Positions 9,640 through 18,604 of a stretch of DNA of 64,000 nucleotides are shown here, piece after piece. Made by a program: the position numbers and the translations under genes. Positions within the stretch are counted from its first letter, which is position 1. Every line of letters starts with the position of its first letter. Source of the DNA: Acidimangrovimonas sediminis. Lineage in GTDB: Bacteria > Pseudomonadota > Alphaproteobacteria > Rhodobacterales > Rhodobacteraceae. The stretch is taken from contig NZ_PHSN01000007.1 of the NCBI RefSeq assembly GCF_002871005.1, positions 1 to 64,000 on the forward strand, written 5' to 3'. A model generated the notes under the pieces. The model worked only from the letters and a program-made list of their open reading frames with translations, was not told the origin of the DNA and did no database searches.

Positions 9640-9687
9640 GGTGGACTCCACGCTGCGAATGTGGAGGAGCGACGGGAGGAGAGACCG

Positions 9688-10809
9688 ATGAGGGCCAGAG
9701 TCTGGGCTGCGACGGCAGCTGTCTGCATGTTGGCGGGGGGAGCGTTCGGCAAGGATGTCGAGATCGGGGCGGTGTTCCCGATGAGTGGGACAAACGCCAT
9801 CTACGGGGACGTTTTCAAGTCGGGCGCGGACCTCGCGGCCGAGCACATCAATGCCGATCACATGCTCAAGGAACCGCTGAAGATCCTCTACGAGGACAGC
9901 CAGGCCCTGCCGCAGCCTGCGGTGGTCGCGATGACCAAGCTGGTCGAGGTCAAGCAGGTGCCCTACGTCCTCTCGGCGTTCACGGGTGTGTCCAAAGCGA
10001 TCTCGACCCTGGCGCAGCGCAGTCAGACCGTCGCCGTGAACGGCGGCGGCGTCGGGCCCGACCTTGCCAAGCTGGGCGATTACTTCTGGAACGTCATTCC
10101 GCTGGCGAACCTCGAGGTGCGCGCGATGGTGCCCTATCTCGCCAAGCACGGCATGAAGAAGGTCGCGCTGGTCTATGTCGACGATCCGCTGGGTCAGTCG
10201 ATCCTTGACGAGCTGAACGCGAACCTTCCCAAGGTGGATGGCAAGCTGGTGGCCGAGCTGTCGGTGCCGACCAGCACGCAGAACTTCTCGGGCATCGCGG
10301 CCAAGGTTCGGGCCTCGGGCGCCGATGCGGTCTACATCGCCTCCTACGGGGCGCAGCAGATCCAGATCGCCAAGCAGCTGCGCGACAACGGGGTGAAGGC
10401 ACAGCTGGCCTCCTATTCCGGATTCTCGACCCCCGACGCGCTGAAGTTGCCCCAGGCGGAAGGGCTGCTCTACACCACGCAGGCGGTGAACTATAAAGCC
10501 GGCGACAAGGTCACCCAACGCTTCCTCGCGGATTACCAGAAGGCACATGATGGCAAGAAACCCAGCGCCTACATCGTGAACTACTATAACGCGGTGCTGC
10601 TGTTCGGCATCCTCGCCCAAAAGCTGGAAGAGGCGGGCAAGCCGATCACCGGTGCCAACCTGCTGGCCGAGCGCAAGGCGACCAAGAGCTTCGACCTGGT
10701 GGGGGGCACGGTGTCGTTCCAGGACAACGGCACGTTGCTTGCGCCGATCCAGGTGAACAAGATCGTCGACGGGGCCGGTCAGCCCCAGGAAACCGTCGAT
10801 ATCAACTGA
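9688..10809 (+). CDS. ABC transporter substrate-binding protein, LivK-like
   Basis: This encodes 373 residues. The start at 9688 (MRARVWAATAAVCMLAGG, signal peptide to about residue 22) has a good GGGAGGAGAG site; an upstream ATG at 9622 would add 22 residues of no signal character. The mature protein starts KDVEIGAVFPMSGTNAIYGD, the type 1 periplasmic-binding fold of branched-chain amino acid and aromatic acid importers. Followed by two LivH/M-type permeases and two ATPases, it is the ligand-binding part of a complete importer. The shared motif with the IclR/CoA-transferase region suggests an aromatic or alicyclic acid ligand rather than leucine. Confidence 0.88.
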   Translation: MRARVWAATAAVCMLAGGAFGKDVEIGAVFPMSGTNAIYGDVFKSGADLAAEHINADHMLKEPLKILYEDSQALPQPAVVAMTKLVEVKQVPYVLSAFTGVSKAISTLAQRSQTVAVNGGGVGPDLAKLGDYFWNVIPLANLEVRAMVPYLAKHGMKKVALVYVDDPLGQSILDELNANLPKVDGKLVAELSVPTSTQNFSGIAAKVRASGADAVYIASYGAQQIQIAKQLRDNGVKAQLASYSGFSTPDALKLPQAEGLLYTTQAVNYKAGDKVTQRFLADYQKAHDGKKPSAYIVNYYNAVLLFGILAQKLEEAGKPITGANLLAERKATKSFDLVGGTVSFQDNGTLLAPIQVNKIVDGAGQPQETVDIN

Positions 10810-10819
10810 CGGTGCGACG

Positions 10820-11689
10820 ATGCTCTGGCTTCAACTCACGCTCACCGGGCTTCAGACCGGTGCGCTCTACGCGCTCACGGCGGTCGGCTTCTCGTTGATC
10901 TTCGGGGCGACGCGGGTGTTCCACTTTGCCCATGGCGCGGCCTTCGTGCTGGCGGCCTATGTCTTCTACTGGGCCGACACGGCGGGGCTGGGGATGATCC
11001 CGGGCATCGTCCTCGCGGCGCTGGCGGCAATGGCCTTCGGCGTCGCCATGGACCGGCTGGTCTACGCGCCGATCCAGCGCCACGAGGGATCGTTCTTCAC
11101 CGTCTTCGTTGCCTCCTTCGGCATCGGCATCGTGGTCGAGAACGTCGTGGGCATGGTGTTCGGGCGCAGCTTCGTCACCATCGACTCGACGCTCAGCCAG
11201 TCGCGCGAGCTGATGGAAGGGGTCTATGTCGCGCCGCTGGCCTGGATCGCGATCGCCTGCGCGGCGGTGTTCTTCGCCGCGCTGCAATTGTTCCTGCGGC
11301 GCACCCACACCGGGATGGCGCTCCGCGCGCTGGCGGATTCGCCCGAGCTGATCCGTGTTTTCGGCCTCGACCCGCGGAGGCTGTCGTCGATCGCCTTCGC
11401 GCTCGGGTCGGCCCTGGTGGTGCCGGGCGCGGTGATGACCGCGCTCGGCTCGGGGCTGAACCCGGCGCTGGGGCACCACGTCATGCTGATCTCGCTCGCC
11501 GCGACGATCGTCGGCGGGATCGGGTCGATCGGCGGCGCACTTGTCGCGGGCTTCGTCCTGGGGCTGGCCGAGAACCTCGCGCTGATCGCCTTTCCCAGCC
11601 AGTGGAGCGAGGCGGTGACCTTCGCGATCCTGTTCCTGGTGATCATCCTGCGCCCCGCCGGTCTCTTCGGCCGCGCGACGGCACATTAG
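10820..11689 (+). CDS. branched-chain-type ABC permease, LivH-like
   Basis: This encodes 289 residues with eight or so hydrophobic segments. The N-terminus LQTGALYALTAVGFSLIFGATRVFHFAHGAAF is the conserved LivH-type start, and a cytoplasmic loop MALRALADSPELIRVFGLDPRR precedes the final membrane segments GSIGGALVAGFVLG. It forms the inner-membrane channel with the next gene product. It lies 10 bp after the binding-protein stop in one operon. Confidence 0.9.
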   Translation: MLWLQLTLTGLQTGALYALTAVGFSLIFGATRVFHFAHGAAFVLAAYVFYWADTAGLGMIPGIVLAALAAMAFGVAMDRLVYAPIQRHEGSFFTVFVASFGIGIVVENVVGMVFGRSFVTIDSTLSQSRELMEGVYVAPLAWIAIACAAVFFAALQLFLRRTHTGMALRALADSPELIRVFGLDPRRLSSIAFALGSALVVPGAVMTALGSGLNPALGHHVMLISLAATIVGGIGSIGGALVAGFVLGLAENLALIAFPSQWSEAVTFAILFLVIILRPAGLFGRATAH

Positions 11690-11701
11690 GGAGGGCGACG
11701 G

Positions 11702-12652
11702 ATGGAAGCCTATCTTCTCAACCTCGGCGTGCTGGTGTCGATCTACGCGATCCTCGCGGTCACGCTGAACTTCATCATGGGCTACGCCGGGATCTTCTCG
11801 CTCGCGCATGCAGTGTTCTTCGGCGTCGGTGCCTATGTCGGCGCGCAGATGGCGATGCATGTCTCGGCTTCGCTCTTCGTGACGATCCCGGCGGCAATGG
11901 TGGTGGCGGCGCTTCTGTCGCTGGCGCTGGCCCTGCCCGCGCTGCGGGTCCGGGGCGAATATTTCGTCGCCGCATCGCTCGGGCTGCAGATGCTGGCGAT
12001 CACCGTCTTCTCGGAATGGAAGGGCGCGACCGGCGGCATCGGTGGCCTTGTGGGCATTCCTGCCGTGCGCATGTTCGGCGAGGACATCTACCGCCCCGCG
12101 GCCTTCTTTCCGCTGGCCGCCGCGGTGGCCGTCCTCGTGCTGATCGTCACGCGCCTGCTGGTGCATTCCAGCTTCGGCCGCTCGCTTACCGCGATCCGCG
12201 ACAGCGAGAGCGCGGCCGAAAGCTTCGGCAAGAACATCGCGCTGATCAAGACGATCTCGGTCGTCGTGTCGGCGGCGCTGGCGGCGGTGGCGGGTGTGCT
12301 TTACGCAAACTACCTCAGCTTCATCAACGTCGAGAGCTTCACCCTGAACACGTCGGTCCTGGTGATGGCGATGGTGATCATCGGCGGCACCGGCACCGCG
12401 CTGGGGCCGGTCGTGGGGGCGGCGCTTCTGCTGATCCTGCCGGGGCTGCTCAGCTACCTGTGGTTCCTGCCCCAGACCGAGATCGGTGCGATCCAGCAGA
12501 TCATCTACGGTCTCGGCATGGCGGTGCTGATGATCTTCCGTCCCGGCGGGTTGGTCGGGCGCTCGGCGGGCGCGCGCAAGCGCCGCAAGCGCGATGCTCT
12601 CAAGGCTGCGGCGGGTCAGTCCGAAGCTCGTAAGATGGAGGGCGCGAAATGA
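11702..12652 (+). CDS. branched-chain-type ABC permease, LivM-like
   Basis: This encodes 316 residues, the second membrane subunit. The motif ILAVTLNFIMGYAGIFSLAHAVFFGVGAY near the N-terminus and the loop LTAIRDSESAAESFGKN (about 160-176) are those of LivM proteins. It ends with a basic tail GARKRRKRDALKAAAGQ. It overlaps the following ATPase gene by 4 bp, so subunit production is coupled. Confidence 0.9.
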   Translation: MEAYLLNLGVLVSIYAILAVTLNFIMGYAGIFSLAHAVFFGVGAYVGAQMAMHVSASLFVTIPAAMVVAALLSLALALPALRVRGEYFVAASLGLQMLAITVFSEWKGATGGIGGLVGIPAVRMFGEDIYRPAAFFPLAAAVAVLVLIVTRLLVHSSFGRSLTAIRDSESAAESFGKNIALIKTISVVVSAALAAVAGVLYANYLSFINVESFTLNTSVLVMAMVIIGGTGTALGPVVGAALLLILPGLLSYLWFLPQTEIGAIQQIIYGLGMAVLMIFRPGGLVGRSAGARKRRKRDALKAAAGQSEARKMEGAK

Positions 12653-13433
12653 CGGCGCAGGTGACTGAGGCGACCCTGGCCAAGGCAGACCCGTCGGAAG
12701 AGGTCCTGCTGGAGATCCGCGGCCTCGAGAAGAGCTTTGGCGGGGTGAGGGCGGTGTCGGACGTGTCGATGGACCTGCGCGCCGGGATCGTCACCACGCT
12801 GGTCGGCCCGAACGGCGCGGGAAAGACCACGTTCTTCAACCTGATCACCGGACATCTCGCGCGGTCGGGGGGGACGGTGCGCTGGCTCGGGCGCGATATC
12901 GGCGGGATGAAGCCCTACCGCATCGCCCGCCTCGGCATCGCCCGCACCTTTCAGGATCTTCGGCTGTTCAACGACATGACGGTCGAGGAGAACATCCTCA
13001 CGGTGATGGAGCCGGGCGCGCTGCCGTTCTCGGTCTCGGGCCCCTCGGCGAAGGAGAAGCGCGAGAAGGTGGCGCGGGTGATGGAACGCACGGGCCTGGC
13101 CGACAAGGCCCGCACGAGGGCGGTCGACCTTGCCTATGCGGAGCGCAAGTTCCTCTCGATGGCGCGGATCATGGCCGCCGAGGCGCGGCTGTGGCTGCTG
13201 GACGAGCCCGCCTCGGGCCTCGATCCGAACAGCTACGCCACCTTCCTGCGCCTCCTGCGCGAGGAAGTCGCGGCAGGGGTGACAGTCTGCATCATCGAGC
13301 ACAACCTCGACATCGTCGTCGGCATCTCGGACCGCATCGCCTTTCTCGACCGCGGCCGGCTGCTGGCCGATGGCGACCCCAAGTCGGTTCTGGAGGACCC
13401 GGAGCTGACCAGGATCTATTTCGGAGACCGGGC

Positions 13434-13437
<4 letters not shown>
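12649..13437 (+). CDS. branched-chain-type ABC ATPase, LivG-like
   Basis: This encodes 262 residues. Walker A is GPNGAGKTT near 53-61, and Walker B with the following residues is LWLLDEPASGLDP. The LivG-type N-terminal element KSFGGVRAVSDVS is present. The ABC signature is degenerate: at the LSGGQ position it reads LAYAERKFLSMAR, where most LivG proteins have LSYGQQR or LPYGxxR. This may be a subfamily trait since the paired LivF has a canonical signature. It overlaps both neighbours by 4 bp. Confidence 0.88.
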
Positions 13438-14144
<707 letters not shown>

Positions 14145-14355
14145 CCGGCCATCCCGGCGGTCGGCGCATGCGGCGACGCCCGGCCCGGATGGCGCTCGGC
14201 CCGGCGGGGCTCAGATTGGGAGGCAGGTTGGCGGGGCGTCTCCGGGGTGCTTCCGGCGCCACATGGGCACGCCGCTTACAGCGGGATTTGGCGTGCAGGG
14301 TGTTCTACGCGGACCATGGGGCATGCGGCGCTTGCCGTGAGGGAGGAGCCCACGA

Positions 14356-14529
14356 ATGACGGAGTTCAAGGCCGCCTATGTCGTTGCGGGGGTGCCGGTG
14401 GGCCGGATCGGGCGGCCCGAAGACATTGCCCGCGCCGCGCTTTTCTTCGCGTCGGACGGGAACGACTATTTCACCGGCCAGCTTCTCTACATCTGCGGCG
14501 GCCGGTCACTTTTCAGCGTCGGCTTGTGA
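14356..14529 (+). pseudogene. C-terminal remnant of an SDR dehydrogenase
   Basis: The 57-residue frame reads MTEFKAAYVVAG then VPVGRIGRPEDIARAALFFA and continues to FTGQLLYICGG, exactly the last third of an SDR (PLGR-x-PEDIA and ITGQ-x-x-x-x-GG motifs). The cofactor site and catalytic Tyr/Lys are absent. A ribosome site (GGGAGGAG) and ATG precede it, as if an internal deletion fused a start region to the C-terminus. It has probably lost function. Confidence 0.6.
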
Positions 14530-14537
14530 GGCGGGTC

Positions 14538-14657
14538 ATGAGCGTTCTTGTCCAGATCGACGGCCCCGTCGCCGCGATGACCCTCAACGATCCCGGCGCA
14601 GGGCAGCTGGCCCTGATCCATGGCCGCGAGATCACCGGCACCGCCGCCCGGCGCTGA
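14538..14657 (+). pseudogene. probable N-terminal remnant of an enoyl-CoA hydratase
   Basis: This 39-residue frame starts MSVLVQIDGPVAAMTLNDP, which resembles the first strand pair of crotonase-family proteins (V-x-x-x-x-x-G-x-V-A-x-I-T-L-N-x-P). It then departs (GAGQLALIHGREITGTAARR) and ends. It follows the SDR remnant by 8 bp. Both would suit an acyl-CoA degradation pathway served by the upstream importer, of which only relics remain here. Confidence 0.35.
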
Positions 14658-14717
14658 CCGGACCGAAGCGAAAGCCCGGGCCGCCGCGGCCCGGCAGGAC
14701 CCGGAGGAGGAGAAGAC

Positions 14718-15356
14718 ATGCCGCTGTTGCACTGGTCGCCGCGCTCGCCCTACGTGCGCAAGGTCATGGTCGCGCTGCACGAGAAGGGGCTGGCCGAGAC
14801 GGTCGAGACCCGCCGTACCCTGGCCGACCCGATGGTGCCCCCGGAGGCGTTCTTCGCCACCAACCCGCTGGCCAAGATCCCGACGCTGGAACGCGAGGGC
14901 CATCCGCCGATCTTCGACAGCCGGGTGATCATGGAATGGGCCGACGGGGCATCGGACCGTGGGCCGCGGCTCTTCCCGGCCGAGCCCGAGATGCGGCTTG
15001 CCGCGCTTACCGAAGAGGCGCTGGGGACCGGCATGATCGAGACCGGGATGACCCTGCTGATCGAGCGGTTCATGCGCAAGCCCGAGGCGCAGGATCCGCG
15101 GATCGAGCAGGTCTGTGCGCGCAAGTTCAGGGCGGCGCTGGATCACCTAGAGGCCGCGATCGGTGGAACCGCCGCACGCGCGTTCGACGCGGGGCATGTC
15201 TCGCTCGGGGTGGCACTCTGCTACCTGGATTTTCGTTTCGGCGATCTGGGCTGGCGCACGGGGCGCCCGGCGCTGACAGAATGGCACGCGGGTATTGCCA
15301 CGCGGCCCTCCTTCGCGGCCACCGAATTCCGCGACGACCCCCGACCCGCCGGCTAG
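14718..15356 (+). CDS. glutathione S-transferase family protein
   Basis: This encodes 212 residues. The N-terminal thioredoxin-like domain begins PLLHWSPRSPYVRKVMVALHEKGL, with the GST fold elements NPLAKIPTLEREGHPPIFDSRVIMEW (about 53-78), including the cis-Pro in IPTL and the Ser/Arg contact region. A helical C-terminal domain follows. It has good AGGAGGAG upstream. GSTs of this kind often serve detoxification or cis-trans isomerisation in aromatic catabolism. The neighbourhood of importer, CoA-transferase and IclR regulator fits but does not prove that. Confidence 0.82.
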   Translation: MPLLHWSPRSPYVRKVMVALHEKGLAETVETRRTLADPMVPPEAFFATNPLAKIPTLEREGHPPIFDSRVIMEWADGASDRGPRLFPAEPEMRLAALTEEALGTGMIETGMTLLIERFMRKPEAQDPRIEQVCARKFRAALDHLEAAIGGTAARAFDAGHVSLGVALCYLDFRFGDLGWRTGRPALTEWHAGIATRPSFAATEFRDDPRPAG

Positions 15357-15402
15357 GGCCGAGGCGGCAATCGGAGGCGGAACACAGAGGTGAGACAAGG
15401 GA

Positions 15403-15434
15403 AAGCCCCGGATCCTTCGCGGGATCCGGGGCTT
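15403..15434. terminator. bidirectional terminator between convergent genes
   Basis: A perfect 13-bp stem AAGCCCCGGATCC (15403-15415) pairs with 15422-15434, with a 6-nt loop. It lies between the GST-like gene (plus) and the metallo-beta-lactamase-fold gene (minus) with A/T tracts outside the stem, so it can serve both strands. Confidence 0.75.
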
Positions 15435-15459
15435 CGCATTGCCCGCCCTGTCGAGGAGG

Positions 15460-16365
15460 TCAGCCGGGCAATGTCAGCGCGGGCCAGCTTGCGCCTTCAA
15501 GGCGATAGCCGTCGCCCTCGCGCCGGATGGTGCCGCAATGGGGCACGCCGAAGTGCATTGGCATGATCAGCGTGCCGCGCTCGGCCGCCTCGGCCAGCAC
15601 CCGGGCGCGGGTCTCGCGCGCGACCTCGGGCAGGACGCAATAGGCGGTGTTCAGTTCCGGCTTGAGGATCTGCAGCGGCGAATGGAAGACATCGGCGCAG
15701 AAGAGCCCTTCCTCGCCCTCGGACGCGAGGCGGTAGCTCAGCATCCCCGGCGTGTGGCCTGGCACCGGCTCGACCCCCAGGCAGCCGAGGATCGTGCCCG
15801 CGTCGTCCTCGACGAAATCGACGAGGCCGGCCTCGACCACGGGGGTGACCGAATCCTCCCAGCTCTGGTCCATCGTCATGTCGGGTCCCCGGGACAGGGC
15901 CTCCTGCCAGTGGTCGTAGTCGCGCCGGGGGAAGAGGTAGCGGGCGTTCGGGAAGGCCGGGCGCCAGCTTTCGCCGTCGAGGACGGTATTCCACCCGGTG
16001 TGATCTGAATGCAGATGGGTCTGGACCACGTGGGTGACCTGCCCGAACCCGGCACCGGCGGCGGCAAGCCATTCCGGCACCCGGTTGTTGAGCTGCGTCA
16101 TGCGGGGCGCCTTGCGGGTCTTGGCATTGCCGACCCCGGTGTCGATCAGGATCACCTTGTCGTCGATCTGCACGATCCAGATCTGGATCGTCACGATCAG
16201 CCGGTTCATCGACGGCACGTAATGGTGTGGCGCGACCAGCGGCGCCAGCGCGTCGAGTTCGGCCTGGTCAAGATCGGGGAACAGGAAGGCCGGGTCATGG
16301 GTGGGGGCGGCGTATTCCAGCACGCGGGTCACCCGGGCGCGGCCGATCTGGCGAGACTGTATCAT
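15460..16365 (-). CDS. metallo-beta-lactamase-fold hydrolase
   Basis: This encodes 301 residues. The metal-binding motif THLHSDHTGW (H-x-H-x-D-H, near 115-124) is intact, followed by downstream ligands in PVPGHTPGMLSYRL and a final MPMHFGVPH. The fold suits lactonases and other hydrolases of the quorum-quenching/arylsulfatase-like type. It is the last gene of a minus-strand block with a SnoaL-like protein and CoA-transferase subunits, so a lactone or thioester hydrolase step in the same catabolic route is likely. Confidence 0.85.
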   Translation of the reverse strand: MIQSRQIGRARVTRVLEYAAPTHDPAFLFPDLDQAELDALAPLVAPHHYVPSMNRLIVTIQIWIVQIDDKVILIDTGVGNAKTRKAPRMTQLNNRVPEWLAAAGAGFGQVTHVVQTHLHSDHTGWNTVLDGESWRPAFPNARYLFPRRDYDHWQEALSRGPDMTMDQSWEDSVTPVVEAGLVDFVEDDAGTILGCLGVEPVPGHTPGMLSYRLASEGEEGLFCADVFHSPLQILKPELNTAYCVLPEVARETRARVLAEAAERGTLIMPMHFGVPHCGTIRREGDGYRLEGASWPALTLPG

Positions 16366-16393
16366 GTGTCCTCCCTCTTCCTCTGTCTGTCCG

Positions 16394-16882
16394 TCACGCG
16401 GGGGCGCTGGTGCGGGGCTGCCCCTCGGGCCTGATGTAGGTCGGTCGGCCGACGAAGCCCTCGCTCAGCGGTGCCATGTAATGGAAGTCGATCTTGCGCC
16501 GGGCGAAGCGCCAGGCTCCGTCCTCGCGCCGGAACGCGTCGTCGTAATGTCCGGCCGAGATGTAGCTGACGCCGTCCACCAGCGAGAGGTACTGCATCGA
16601 GATCCGCCCGCTGGCGTGGTTGCGGTCCTCTGCCAGTTGGATCGTCGGGCTGGTGCAGAAATGCCAGATGCCCTCGGCCGAGGGCGAGACGGTATCGCGG
16701 AAGAAGCGCAGGATCGCGTCACGCCCCTGGACGCGGGCCAGCCCGTCGAAGAGGCCATCCTCGGTGAAGAGGCTGGCCAGCTCGTCCCATTGGCGGTGAT
16801 CGAGGACGTGGCAGTAATGCGCCCGGAGCTGGGCGATTTCCGCCCGGTCCTCCAGCGCGGCGATACGGCGTTCGAGACCCAT
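16394..16882 (-). CDS. SnoaL/NTF2-like fold protein
   Basis: This encodes 162 residues from the ATG at 16882, which has GGGGGAGGAA just upstream; the longer open frame is out of character. The start MGLERRIAALEDRAEIAQLRAHYCHVLDHRQWDELASLFTEDG... is a typical SnoaL-like start, and later GHYDDAFRREDGAWRFARRKIDF gives the Trp-Arg-Phe strand of this fold. Such proteins include small isomerases, dehydratases and dioxygenase beta subunits. No alpha subunit is nearby, so it probably acts alone in the catabolic block. Reaction unknown. Confidence 0.75.
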   Translation of the reverse strand: MGLERRIAALEDRAEIAQLRAHYCHVLDHRQWDELASLFTEDGLFDGLARVQGRDAILRFFRDTVSPSAEGIWHFCTSPTIQLAEDRNHASGRISMQYLSLVDGVSYISAGHYDDAFRREDGAWRFARRKIDFHYMAPLSEGFVGRPTYIRPEGQPRTSAPA

Positions 16883-16947
16883 TCCGTTCCTCCCCCCGGC
16901 GCGGCGGCCGCCTGCGGCCCCGGTGCCTCCTCCGCCTGACCCCCGGG

Positions 16948-17604
16948 TCAGGCCTCCTCGGCCATCCTGAGCGGCGCCTCGGTCCTGTCTTGCAGGTCGG
17001 CAAGCGTCATGCCCTCGACCATGTCGCGCACGGCGAAGCCCTCGGGGGTGACGTCGACCACCGCGAGGTCGGTGTAGATCCGCTTCACCCGCCCTGCCGA
17101 GGTGAGCGGGTAGCCGCAGCTTTCGACCAGCCGGGGGACGCCACTGCGGGTGACATGCTCCATCGCGACCCAGACGCGCCGTGCCCCGATCGCCAGGTCC
17201 ATCGCGCCGCCGACCGCAGGGGCGGTGTCGGTGCTGGAACGGGCCCAGTTCGCGAGGTCGCCGCCGGACGAGACTTCGTAGGCGCCCAGCACGCACAGGT
17301 CGAGGTGACGGCCGCGGATCATCGCGAAGCTGTCGGCATGGTGGAAGAAGGCGCCGCCGGGCAGCAGCGTGACATGCTGCTTTCCGGCGTTGATCAGCCA
17401 GCGGTCAAGCTCGTCCGGGGCAGGGGCGGGGCCGACGCCGAGAAGCCCGTTCTCGGCGTGAAAGATCACCTCGCGCCCCGCCGGCACGGTGTCGGCGACC
17501 AGCGTCGGGATGCCGATGCCGAGGTTGACGTACCAGCCTTCGGGAATGTCCTGCGCGACGCGTCGCGCGATCTCGGCGCGGTCCCTTGCGGTCCAGTTGC
17601 TCAT
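16948..17604 (-). CDS. CoA-transferase subunit B (3-oxoadipate/3-oxoacid type)
   Basis: This encodes 218 residues. It has the family I CoA-transferase beta pattern: NLGIGIPTLVADTVPAGREVIFHAENGLLG, where the Glu of ENG is the catalytic residue that forms the CoA thioester, and later GGAMDLAIGARRVWVAMEHV. It pairs with the subunit A gene 15 bp upstream. It transfers CoA from succinyl-CoA or acetyl-CoA to a 3-oxoacid such as 3-oxoadipate. The divergent PcaR-type IclR regulator supports an aromatic ring-cleavage role. Confidence 0.88.
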   Translation of the reverse strand: MSNWTARDRAEIARRVAQDIPEGWYVNLGIGIPTLVADTVPAGREVIFHAENGLLGVGPAPAPDELDRWLINAGKQHVTLLPGGAFFHHADSFAMIRGRHLDLCVLGAYEVSSGGDLANWARSSTDTAPAVGGAMDLAIGARRVWVAMEHVTRSGVPRLVESCGYPLTSAGRVKRIYTDLAVVDVTPEGFAVRDMVEGMTLADLQDRTEAPLRMAEEA

Positions 17605-17619
17605 CTCCTCTCGCCCCTC

Positions 17620-18300
17620 TCAATCCTGCGGGTCGCCGTAGGGCAGGTGCACCACCCGGTCGACGAAGATGCCCGGCGTCACGATGGTTTCGGGATCCAT
17701 CTCTCCCAGCTCCGCCACGGTCTGGGTCTGTGCGATCGTCAGCCGCGCCGCGGTGGCGCAGACCGGGTTGAAGTTGCGCCCGGCCCTCCGGTAGGTCAGG
17801 TTCCCCCAGCGGTCGGCGCACCAGGCTTCGACCAGCGCCACGTCGCCGGAAAGCGCGTGTTCCATCACGTGCGGCACGCCGTCGAAGGCGCGGGTTTCCT
17901 TGTCCGCGGCGAGCTGCGTTCCCGCCGCCGTCGGCGTGTAGAACGCGGGAATGCCCGCCCCCGCCGCGCGCATCCGTTCCGCCAGCGTGCCCTGCGGCAC
18001 CAGCTCCAGCTCCAGCTTGCCGGCGCCGTAGAGTTCCTCGAAGATGGTGGAGCCTGCGATCCGCGGGTAGGAGCAGATCAGCTTGCGCACCCGGCCTTCC
18101 TTCAGCAGCCGGGCAAGGCCGACCTCGCCGTAACCCGCGTTGTTGGCCACGATTGTCAGGTTGGCGACGCCGGTTTCCAGCAGCCCCTCGATCAGATGGT
18201 TGGCCTGGCCGACCGCGCCGAACCCGCCGAGCAGCAGCGTCGCCGCATCGGGCACGCCTTCCAGCGCCTCGGCGACGGATGTGACGAACTTGTCGATCAT
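17620..18300 (-). CDS. CoA-transferase subunit A (3-oxoadipate/3-oxoacid type)
   Basis: This encodes 226 residues. It has the alpha-subunit pattern LLLGGFGAVGQANHLIEGLLETGVANLTIVANN near 22-54 (the G-G-F-G-x-x-G-x-P-like loop) and GVPHVMEHALSGDVALVEAWCADRWGNLTYR. The usual proline after the glycine loop is replaced by Gln-Ala. It is first gene of the minus-strand block. The divergent regulator starts 304 bp away. The exact acid is not determined; 3-oxoadipate and acetoacetate are alternatives. Confidence 0.87.
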   Translation of the reverse strand: MIDKFVTSVAEALEGVPDAATLLLGGFGAVGQANHLIEGLLETGVANLTIVANNAGYGEVGLARLLKEGRVRKLICSYPRIAGSTIFEELYGAGKLELELVPQGTLAERMRAAGAGIPAFYTPTAAGTQLAADKETRAFDGVPHVMEHALSGDVALVEAWCADRWGNLTYRRAGRNFNPVCATAARLTIAQTQTVAELGEMDPETIVTPGIFVDRVVHLPYGDPQD

Positions 18301-18445
18301 GAACTTCCCCCAAGCCTCTCTTCCCCGGCCTCTTCCCCCGGCCCGTCTTTTCGGGCTCCTGTCCCGGCCTTTCTGCCGGCGGGCGCGGCCCTCTCGCGGC
18401 CGGGCGCAGCACGCTCGGCAAAGGTCAGGCTCCCAAATGTCCGTT

Positions 18446-18461
18446 ATGCGAACATATGTCC
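18446..18461 (+). promoter_or_regulatory. candidate IclR-type operator in divergent promoter
   Basis: ATGCGAACATATGTCC matches the minus strand of 9624-9639 in 14 of 16 bases. The direct-repeat word ATGTCC occurs just upstream as well (18437-18442). The site lies in the 304-bp gap between the CoA-transferase operon and the IclR gene, where a regulator controlling both directions would bind. Confidence 0.5.
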
Positions 18462-18517
18462 AAGAAACTCATGAGACGGCGCCGGTGTCAAGGGTCGAGG
18501 CAAAGCAACCGCATGGC

Positions 18518-18529
18518 GGACAATTGTCC
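18518..18529. promoter_or_regulatory. 12-bp perfect palindrome near IclR gene promoter
   Basis: GGACAATTGTCC is a perfect palindrome 76 bp before the IclR start, in the same gap as the site at 18446. It is a second candidate operator, perhaps for autoregulation. Apart from these two sites I see no gene in the 18301-18604 gap. Confidence 0.35.
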
Positions 18530-18604
18530 ACTTTATCTGCCTTGCCTGTGCGGGGTAGAGTGGGTGCCTAACGCGGCGCAGGCTGCCCGAACCGATCAGA
18601 GGTC

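Noticed and set aside
8026-10620. Long minus-strand open frame (864 codons) over the SDR, amidase and LivK-like genes
   Set aside because: It has His/Arg/Gly-rich composition typical of a shadow of GC-rich coding DNA, no domain, and the plus-strand genes are clear.
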